Below are positions 7,849 to 13,444 of a DNA stretch of 33,699 nucleotides, one piece after another. Made by a program: the position numbers and the translations under genes. How positions within the stretch are numbered: the first letter of the stretch is position 1; each line of letters opens with the position of its first letter. This stretch comes from Lentisphaeria bacterium UBA1732 (GTDB lineage: Bacteria > Verrucomicrobiota > Lentisphaeria > Victivallales > UBA1829): positions 1 through 33,699 of the forward strand of contig DCIG01000076.1 in assembly GCA_002315855.1 (NCBI GenBank), in the 5' to 3' direction. A model generated the notes under the pieces. The model saw only the letters and a list, made by a program, of their open reading frames with translations, did no database searches and was not told the origin of the DNA.

Positions 7849-9771
7849 TCAATAGCGAATATCCACGTTGACCCGCAGATTCTTGGTTTGTTCTACCCGT
7901 TTAAGATTGTTTTTCAGCGCATCAAGCTGGAAAAGTATGAAGCTGTACCCGAAAATAACGATATTTTCAGGATTGAACTTCCCGTCTGTCTCCAGCTTGT
8001 AGATTAAAGCCGTTGTAACCTCTTCGGTTAAACCGCTGTCAAGAAGGTAGAGATGTTTGTCAATGTGGTATGCTTTGTATCCTGCAAAGTCTATTTCCTG
8101 TACGGGTGCACTGAATCCGTATCCGTCGCGGACACGCCATGTTTCTAATACGGTTGCCCTGCCGAATTCTTCCAGTAATGGCGTATTGGTAAGCCAGTCG
8201 CATTGTGGGTCAAACTCTTCCAGCTTGTCAAGAGTCTGTTTCCCCGGCTCTTTCAGAGTGTAATGTTTGAAGCCAAGGTCGCCGTGGAACAACGGATTTT
8301 CTTCCCGGATTTTTTGCGCAGCTAATTCTATACGTTTCATTCCAATTTTATCAATGGTGTGAAAGCCGAGATTTTCTGCTTCGCTGCCCGGTTTGCATAA
8401 TTCAGGCAATTGTATTTGAATGTATTTGCGATGATCTCCGTCTTCTTGATTAAGTTCCATAACAGCATGTGCTGTTGTTGCCGAGCCGGAAAAAAAGTCT
8501 ACTACAAGAGCATCCTGCACATTGCCCATGGAAAGAATTCTTTTAATCAAATCCAAAGGTTTCGGATAATCAAATGGCGACACCCCGCCAAACAGCGATT
8601 TCAATAATGCTTTTCCCGAACTGTTATCAATCATGTCGATCCAGCTGGAATACAATTTCGTTTCAATCTCGCCTTCTAAAGGTTCATAAATACGCTCATA
8701 CGCTGTAAAAACGCATTCATTGGGAACGATTTCGATTAGCTGTTTTTCTATCGCAAGCTCCATTGTGTCTTTACCTAGACGCCATCGACCATCTGTACCA
8801 TCAGATAATTTAGGATACACAGGGCGCGCATCGGGAATCGGAGTAAGAGAAATATTTACTCCGTCAAAATAAAGAGGATAGTACATATTGGGGCGATCAT
8901 TGCGATTGGCTTCGTCTCCCCATTTTCTTAAAAGTATTCTATTGTATTTACGTTTTTTTTGATCATCATAAAAACGATAAGTTTCCCCGTCTTTCAGTAT
9001 TTCCCCCGCAATAAAGTTTGGCTTTGAAAAACAAAGAATATATTCATGTTGTTTTGCGAAGTATGAACTGTCTTGTTTTCCCCCATATCCTTTCCTGCAA
9101 AAAGTCATTACATGATTTTCTTCACCAAAAATATCATCGCAGAGCAGCTTCAGATTGGCTTGTTCGTTATCGTCAATGGAGATGAAGATTACGCCATCAT
9201 CGGAGAGCAGATCACGTGCAAGAAGCAAGCGAGGGTACATAAACATCAGCCATGCAGAATGCGATGCTGAACCTCGTTTTGTGAGATCAAGGATACGTTG
9301 AGCCTGTTCCTCATCAATACTGAGTCTGGATGACAGTTCAGATGCGGTAAAATTAAAATTATCCTTATAAACAAAATCATCGGATCCGGTATTGTACGGG
9401 GGATCAATGTAGATACATTTTACTTTACCGGCGTAAGATTTCAGGAGATGCTTCAGCCCGTCCAGATTATCGCCGCTGATATAAATGTTTTTGCTGTTGC
9501 AGTTTTCCGGTTTACTGTTGTGTTCTTCATCAGGAACAATGACTGTGGTAGTATCTTCCGAAGCAATCAGTCGCGCATAATTCTTGCCGAGAAAACGCAA
9601 CTCGTAGCCTTCGTTTTTAACTGCAATCTGAGTGTTCAGATATTCCTTGAAACGGGAGAAATCAAAACTTCCGTCGGCGGCAAAGCAAGCTGGGAAATTC
9701 TCTTTGAGCAGCTGTAACTCTTTTTGACCGGGTATAACGTTCTCGTTGGCTGCAAGAATATTTTTAACCAT
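7849..9771 (-). CDS. mod: Type III DNA adenine methyltransferase subunit Mod
   Basis: This 640-residue N6-adenine methyltransferase recognises the target site for the type III system and protects host DNA. It has the beta-class motif order: the catalytic motif IV DPPY at 123-126, preceded by IYI and followed by NTGSDDF, comes before the S-adenosylmethionine-binding motif I, FFSGSA at 426-431. The intervening ~280 residues contain the target-recognition domain, so the recognition sequence cannot be read here. There is no simple-sequence tract in the coding region, so phase variation of the kind known for some mod genes is not suggested. AGGAG lies 9 bases before the ATG. The promoter is at 9848-9876. 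Confidence 0.95.
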   Translation of the reverse strand: MVKNILAANENVIPGQKELQLLKENFPACFAADGSFDFSRFKEYLNTQIAVKNEGYELRFLGKNYARLIASEDTTTVIVPDEEHNSKPENCNSKNIYISGDNLDGLKHLLKSYAGKVKCIYIDPPYNTGSDDFVYKDNFNFTASELSSRLSIDEEQAQRILDLTKRGSASHSAWLMFMYPRLLLARDLLSDDGVIFISIDDNEQANLKLLCDDIFGEENHVMTFCRKGYGGKQDSSYFAKQHEYILCFSKPNFIAGEILKDGETYRFYDDQKKRKYNRILLRKWGDEANRNDRPNMYYPLYFDGVNISLTPIPDARPVYPKLSDGTDGRWRLGKDTMELAIEKQLIEIVPNECVFTAYERIYEPLEGEIETKLYSSWIDMIDNSSGKALLKSLFGGVSPFDYPKPLDLIKRILSMGNVQDALVVDFFSGSATTAHAVMELNQEDGDHRKYIQIQLPELCKPGSEAENLGFHTIDKIGMKRIELAAQKIREENPLFHGDLGFKHYTLKEPGKQTLDKLEEFDPQCDWLTNTPLLEEFGRATVLETWRVRDGYGFSAPVQEIDFAGYKAYHIDKHLYLLDSGLTEEVTTALIYKLETDGKFNPENIVIFGYSFILFQLDALKNNLKRVEQTKNLRVNVDIRY

Positions 9772-9847
9772 GCTGTGTTGCTCCTGTTTTTATGGTGTCG
9801 GATTCCCAATCTTGGTTCCGATTTGTTGTTTTTAAATTTGACAATTC

Positions 9848-9876
9848 AATATATCCCTTGTTGTCAATAATTTCAA
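9848..9876 (-). promoter_or_regulatory. Promoter of the mod-res operon
   Basis: TTGAAA, a 17-bp spacer and TATATT are read on the minus strand, about 75 bases before the mod start. The interval is very AT-rich. The 10-mer TCAATAATTT (plus strand) occurs at 9864-9873 and again at 9894-9903, 30 bp apart, overlapping and upstream of the -35 region. Confidence 0.7.
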
Positions 9877-9972
9877 ATTAATAATATTGGTTTTCAATAA
9901 TTTTGTTCCGGACTGCAAGCCGAAAAATTATCCCCTTTGACTCCCGAATGAACTCATATCCGGGATGAAGAC

Positions 9973-9997
9973 AAGAAAAAGCCGTCTTGCGACGGCT
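9973..9997 (-). terminator. Intrinsic terminator of the tRNA transcript
   Basis: On the minus strand a 7-bp stem AGCCGTC/GACGGCT with loop GCAA is followed by a T-run (TTTTTC). It lies 14 bases after the CCA end of tRNA-Tyr. Confidence 0.88.
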
Positions 9998-10010
9998 GAT
10001 ATTCTCAAGT

Positions 10011-10095
10011 TGGTGGTGGGGGGAGGATTCGGACCTCCGAAGGCATGGCCGGTAGATTTACAGTCTACTGCATTTGACCGCTCTGCAACCCCACC
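10011..10095 (-). tRNA. tRNA-Tyr (anticodon GUA)
   Basis: This is an 85-base class II tRNA. The acceptor GGTGGGG pairs with CCCCACC and is followed by discriminator A and an encoded CCA. The anticodon stem GTAGA/TCTAC presents the loop CTGTAAA with anticodon GTA. A long variable arm precedes a T-arm GGAGG/CCTCC. It is the second gene of a two-tRNA transcript, 26 bases after tRNA-Gly. Confidence 0.96.
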
Positions 10096-10121
10096 ATTGG
10101 GGCGATAACCGGAATACAATT

Positions 10122-10195
10122 TGGAGCGGGTAGAGGGAATCGAACCCTCACAATTAGCTTGGAAGGCTAATGTTCTACCGTTGAACTATACCCGC
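10122..10195 (-). tRNA. tRNA-Gly (anticodon UCC)
   Basis: This is a 74-base class I tRNA. The acceptor GCGGGTA pairs with TACCCGC and is followed by T and an encoded CCA. The anticodon stem TTAGC/GCTAA presents CTTCCAA with anticodon TCC. The T-arm is GAGGG TTCGATT CCCTC. It precedes tRNA-Tyr on the same strand, with a promoter at 10224-10251. Confidence 0.96.
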
Positions 10196-10223
10196 AGGAG
10201 GTATTTCGTTTATCATGATATTT

Positions 10224-10251
10224 AATATACACCCGAAATCGGAAAAAGCAA
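10224..10251 (-). promoter_or_regulatory. Promoter of the tRNA-Gly/tRNA-Tyr transcript
   Basis: TTGCTT, a 16-bp spacer and TATATT are read on the minus strand, about 28 bases before tRNA-Gly. The 13-mer CGGGTGTATATTA around the -10 element is identical to that of the gyrB promoter. Confidence 0.7.
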
Positions 10252-10687
10252 GTGAAAATCGTAAAAAAAGCTGAAAAAAGTCATCCTGACCTCAATCCGG
10301 CGTCTTCCCCCCGGTCGAACCGGGGTGCTTCACAGGTGTTCCGCCACAGTCGCAAAGCGGACTTGGTCGTGAGCGTGAGTGAGTGTGCGTCCGATGTTAT
10401 CTCAAGTCCCCGCTCCCCCCCCCACATCGTGCCGAGGTGCTTCACAGCCATCCCCGCCCCTCAGTCCGAGGCTATCTCAAAGCGTCTCCCCTCACTGGCG
10501 CGGGGCAGCCGTAGTGTCCGTTCAGTGGGCGTATCGGGACCACCGGCACCGTAACAACAGGGGGGCGGAGCAGCAGAAAAAGGGGATGGGAACCGCACCG
10601 GGGGTGCCTGCTTCCGAGGGGGCGGTGCTGCCGCCGGGACACTGCTTCCGAGGGTGCGGTGCTGCCGCCGGGAAAGCGTTTTGGAGC
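10252..10687. other. GC-rich gene-free stretch with decayed repeats
   Basis: No credible coding sequence lies in these 436 bases. Features seen: a perfect 7-bp hairpin CCCCGGT/ACCGGGG at 10309-10325; a duplicated module ending GGTGCTTCACAG (10320-10335 and 10432-10447); a second duplicated module GTCCGA..TATCTCAA (10389-10405 and 10464-10480); and a near-perfect 32-bp tandem duplication at 10608-10673. The open frames here are Pro/Arg/Ser-rich by composition and lack ribosome binding sites. I found no signature of RNase P RNA, SRP RNA or tmRNA. Confidence 0.6.
10608..10673. repeat. Tandem duplicated 32-bp hairpin element
   Basis: Copies at 10608-10639 and 10642-10673 differ at one position and are separated by two bases. 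Each contains the hairpin GGCGG-TGCTG-CCGCC. They lie just downstream of the zinc-ribbon gene on the minus strand, as extragenic REP-like elements do, but there is no T-tract. Confidence 0.8.
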
Positions 10688-10939
10688 TCAGAAGCGCTTC
10701 TGCTTGGGCAAAAAGCACATCTCGTTGCAGTTCGGACAGCGGGTTACGTGCTCATAATCGTTCTTCGCGAGGAAGTAGTGGTGGCATTTTGGGCAGAGAT
10801 GGAGGCGGTCCTTGGCCACGACCGATGCCTTTGGATTTTTAACTTTGCATATCTCCGAGTAAATCCAAAGAGTTATGACGAGGATGAACAGTAATCCGAA
10901 CCCGATGAAAAAGAACTGACTTAAGGATACATGAATCAT
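10688..10939 (-). CDS. Small membrane-anchored zinc-ribbon protein
   Basis: The 83-residue protein has one N-terminal membrane helix (about residues 9-27, FFFIGFGLLFILVITLWIY). A soluble part follows with two CxxC knuckles, CPKC and CPNC, about 20 residues apart, typical of a zinc ribbon. The His/Cys-containing segment between them (HHYF, HVTRC) supports metal binding. No specific family is recognised; a rubredoxin or ribosome-like zinc ribbon fold is possible. The start at 10939 is preceded on the minus strand by AAGATAGG, which overlaps the 3' arm of the nearest inverted repeat (R1), so its translation may depend on that structure. It is separated from the Ton operon by the repeat array. 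Confidence 0.72.
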   Translation of the reverse strand: MIHVSLSQFFFIGFGLLFILVITLWIYSEICKVKNPKASVVAKDRLHLCPKCHHYFLAKNDYEHVTRCPNCNEMCFLPKQKRF

Positions 10940-10947
10940 GATGTGCC

Positions 10948-11417
10948 TATCTTGTTGATAGTAAATGAGATACAGTGGAAAAACGGGGTATTTCTCTGAT
11001 TTTCAGGGGGTCGATGAGTGATTGTATCTTATTGATAATCAATGAAATATAAGATGAGAAATGGTGTATTTTCTTGATTTTCAGAGAATTGATGGGTGAT
11101 TGTATCTTATTGATAAACAATGAGATACGGAGAAAAAATGAGATGCTCTCAAAAAAGTGAGGAGAACTGATGATAGATTGTATCTTATTGATAGTCAATG
11201 AGATACAGGTGAAGAATGAAATATTTTCCGGTGCGGTGTGATGTTTGTATCTCATTGATGATAAATGAGATACAGAAGAAAATAAAGGTGCATTCGGTGT
11301 GAAAAAACCGCTGAAAACGATGCTATCTTTTTGAATATGAACGGGATAGAATTGTGAAAAGAGAGTGGCGGAAATCATGGAAAGAAAATCCTATCTTGTT
11401 CAGAAATGAGTGGGATA
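10948..11417. repeat. Array of seven 25-26 bp inverted repeats
   Basis: Seven related inverted repeats lie at 10948-10972, 11025-11049, 11103-11127, 11181-11205, 11248-11272, 11324-11348 and 11392-11417. Start-to-start distances are 77, 78, 78, 67, 76 and 68. The plus-strand consensus is a left arm TATCTTATTGAT, one central base (two in the last copy), and a right arm ATCAATGAGATA. The intervening 42-53 bp are also related, most clearly the first three, so the array is a degenerate tandem repeat of about 78 bp. The last copy lies inside the 3' end of the TonB-like gene; the first abuts the start of the zinc-ribbon gene. Spacing is not a constant multiple of three, so the repeat is conserved as DNA or RNA and not as peptide. 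Confidence 0.9.
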
Positions 11418-12184
11418 GCGAATTTTCCGGGAGCCCAGAGAACACGAATTATCAGTCCATTTTTCCGGAATTTCTTCGGGAATGCATCTGTATTTACTTG
11501 AGTTTCCAAATGGTTACGCGCAATCATATCGAACTGTGCAACCCCGCAGGAGCGTACAACTTCCACATCCATCGGAATTTCGTCCTGAACTGCTGTAAGT
11601 CTAAGAATTGTAGGTGCTTCGGGCGGTTCTCGATCAAGACGTCGTCTGTCAGACGAAGAAAGCGCAAGTTCTTGAAAATCAATGACTCCGGCATCAGAAC
11701 TGAAAATCGGACAAGCAGCTGGTACAGATTCGAGGAGGAGATTATCAGTGTTTAGAAGGCGTATGGAAGATGTTGAAAATGAGATAGTTGGAGTTTCTGT
11801 AAGCTCATTTTTATCAAAATCTGTTATAAAGTCAATGGATACAGCACTTTGCGTCAGATTTTTGTCAGGATGAAACAAATCTGTCGTAAATCCTTGATTG
11901 ACAGATGGATGCAGAAACAGTTTCGGATCATTCTGTTCCAAGTCATTGATGAACTTAGAGTTGTGACTGATTAATTTTGGTGCCAGATAAAGGGTCGCGC
12001 GCTCTTCCGAAACAGAGGATGAAGATGTCTGAGAGTGTGTCTGAATTGGCGCAAATACAAGCAAATGAACGACAAAGAGAGCAGAAACTGTCCCGAAAAG
12101 GAGCAGTTTGCATCTGTGCGATAACAGCTCTCCCGCACCACCGTAAATCACGGGAATACGTGTCGTATCATATTGATTATTCAT
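11375..12184 (-). CDS. TonB-like periplasm-spanning protein
   Basis: This 269-residue protein has a short cytoplasmic N-terminus and one membrane helix (about residues 27-46). A Ser/Thr-rich periplasmic linker follows, then a C-terminal domain (about 190-252) with the TonB_C-like pattern: a strand TILRLTAV, DVEVVRSCG in place of the usual V..SSG, FDMIARNHL in place of lD..A...., and a final strand LIIRVLW. Together with ExbB and ExbD upstream, this suggests the transducer that carries proton-motive energy to the outer membrane. The linker lacks the usual Pro/Lys repeats. Its ATG overlaps the stop of the 35-codon ORF (TAATG). Its last codons carry the seventh inverted repeat. Homology is inferred from pattern and context, so the exact partner is unknown. 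Confidence 0.7.
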   Translation of the reverse strand: MNNQYDTTRIPVIYGGAGELLSHRCKLLLFGTVSALFVVHLLVFAPIQTHSQTSSSSVSEERATLYLAPKLISHNSKFINDLEQNDPKLFLHPSVNQGFTTDLFHPDKNLTQSAVSIDFITDFDKNELTETPTISFSTSSIRLLNTDNLLLESVPAACPIFSSDAGVIDFQELALSSSDRRRLDREPPEAPTILRLTAVQDEIPMDVEVVRSCGVAQFDMIARNHLETQVNTDAFPKKFRKNGLIIRVLWAPGKFAIPLISEQDRIFFP

Positions 12185-12291
12185 TATTTAGAGAAACTCC
12201 GAAAACACTGTTTTTTTGCTGAAACGACACATTCTGAACATTCTGTTTCGCTGAAATGGTTCATCGCATCTGCAAGATACTGATTCCTCAT
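12184..12291 (-). CDS. 35-residue Cys-containing ORF inside the Ton operon
   Basis: Three bases after the exbD stop, an ATG opens a 35-codon frame. It has a good ribosome binding site (AGGAG, 10 bases upstream, inside the exbD tail). The frame ends in TAATG, overlapping the TonB-like start by one base. The peptide has ECSEC followed by another Cys seven residues later, and a basic C-terminus (KKQCFRSFSK). No membrane span or signal is seen. The tight fit between two genes and the stop/start overlap argue that it is translated, either as a functional small protein or as a coupling leader for the TonB-like gene. Confidence 0.55.
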   Translation of the reverse strand: MRNQYLADAMNHFSETECSECVVSAKKQCFRSFSK

Positions 12292-12294
12292 GAC

Positions 12295-12807
12295 TTACTG
12301 CTCCTGTTCGCTGAAGTTGGAGCTCTGTTCTTTTTCTTTTGCCGGGGCAGTGGTCATAAACAGCGCATTGGTGTTTAGCTCTTCTGCAAGTGCAAGGAGC
12401 TTAAGCATTTGCGGAAGCTGAACGCCTGAGTCGCACCGGAACACGATCCTTGATGCGGAATGGCTGATTGAGGCCAAAAGACGACTCTTCAGGCTATCTT
12501 CGTTCTCAACAGGAGCATCGTTGAAGTAGAGGCGGCCTTCGCCGTCAAGCGTAACAATCAGGTCGCGAGGGGAGTAGATCATTTCGCCTCCGGAGACGGG
12601 GAGATTGACCGCGACACCATGAATGGGGACGAAGTTAGAACAGAGCATGAAGAAGATAATCAGGATAAAGAAGACGGAATAGTAGAGGATCATATCGGGA
12701 ATCCCCTTGAAAATCTTCACATTCGGTCGAACCACGACCGGTGCGGAGTCATTTCCGCCCTGCGATATGATGTAGTTCAGGTGCGTATCCGGAATCTCAA
12801 TTTTCAT
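12295..12807 (-). CDS. exbD: ExbD/TolR-family energiser subunit
   Basis: The 170-residue protein has a short N-terminal cytoplasmic part, one membrane helix (about residues 38-58, ending ILIIFFML) and a periplasmic ExbD/TolR-type domain. It would work with the ExbB-like protein to convert proton flow into movement of the TonB-like protein. The start at 12807 is chosen because GGAG lies 9 bases upstream and the upstream frame is exbB coding sequence; the two genes overlap by 11 bases. Oddity: the membrane Asp normally about seven residues before the IIF motif is Tyr/Ser here. The nearest acidic residue is D38 in IPD, at the membrane border. Confidence 0.85.
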   Translation of the reverse strand: MKIEIPDTHLNYIISQGGNDSAPVVVRPNVKIFKGIPDMILYYSVFFILIIFFMLCSNFVPIHGVAVNLPVSGGEMIYSPRDLIVTLDGEGRLYFNDAPVENEDSLKSRLLASISHSASRIVFRCDSGVQLPQMLKLLALAEELNTNALFMTTAPAKEKEQSSNFSEQEQ

Positions 12808-13444
12808 GAGCTTGTTCTCCGGTGGAGGCGGCGGTTTGCTGATGCCGGAAGAAGTAGATGATTTCGGCGGATGCTTTTTCCATATCATTGCAGAAGTCCT
12901 GAACCAGAGACACCAGATAATTATATGCGAGGTGGCACGGGACAGCGACGGCAAGGCCGCCTGCGGTGCAAATCAGGGCGCAGTAGACACCTTTGGACAA
13001 ATCGGGTGCGTTAATCTGAGCGCCGGCGGTTTCCATGGCATGGAAAGCCTCGACAAGGCCGAGAATTGTTCCCATAAGACCGAGGAGGGGGGTAATGTAC
13101 GCCAATGAAGCAAGGACGTTCAGACGGGATTCCAGACGAGGGACTTCAATCAAAGCCTGAGTTGCCAAAGAATCGCGGATGTCATCGCCTTTTTTTGAGG
13201 CCAAAATGGCACTGGAGAGCATACGGGCGACGGGACCGGGAGAGTTATCGCAAAGGGTAATGGCCTCAATCATGCCATCCCTGCGGAGAGTATTGAACAA
13301 TCCTGTAATGATTTCATCGACGTTGACTTTTGCGCGGTGGAACTCGAACCATTTCTGAAAGAAGACAAAAACGGCGATTATGGCGCAAAGAGCAATCAGG
13401 TAAATAACAGGACCGCCCTGCTGAAGCATTTGAAAGTAATTCAT
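12797..13444 (-). CDS. exbB: ExbB/TolQ/MotA-family proton channel
   Basis: This 215-residue inner-membrane protein has the ExbB/TolQ layout: a first helix at about 11-30, a cytoplasmic domain, and two more helices at about 108-132 and 152-178. The family signatures are PLLGLMGTILGL at 119-130 and TAGGLAVAVP at 160-169, including the pore-lining Thr. It forms the proton-conducting pentamer with ExbD. Its ATG overlaps the TPR gene stop by four bases (ATGA), and its 3' end overlaps exbD, so the three genes are translationally coupled. Whether the complex serves TonB-type import or Tol-Pal-type envelope maintenance cannot be decided from sequence. Confidence 0.93.
   Translation of the reverse strand: MNYFQMLQQGGPVIYLIALCAIIAVFVFFQKWFEFHRAKVNVDEIITGLFNTLRRDGMIEAITLCDNSPGPVARMLSSAILASKKGDDIRDSLATQALIEVPRLESRLNVLASLAYITPLLGLMGTILGLVEAFHAMETAGAQINAPDLSKGVYCALICTAGGLAVAVPCHLAYNYLVSLVQDFCNDMEKASAEIIYFFRHQQTAASTGEQAHEN

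Noticed and set aside
10252..10894. Plus-strand frames of 100 and 171 codons in the GC-rich patch
   Set aside because: No ribosome binding sites, biased Pro/Arg/Ser composition, and the second runs through the repeats and antisense to the zinc-ribbon gene.
10947..11378. 143-codon minus-strand frame through the repeat array, starting at an ATGA overlap with the TonB-like gene
   Set aside because: The repeat spacing (77, 78, 78, 67, 76, 68) does not keep a reading frame, so the peptide repeats only where spacing happens to be a multiple of three. Composition is Ser/Ile-rich and no domain is visible. The inverted-repeat structure explains the sequence better.
10948..11417. CRISPR array
   Set aside because: Repeats diverge from copy to copy, spacers are mutually similar and of uneven length (42-53 bp), one repeat lies inside a coding sequence, and there are no cas genes.
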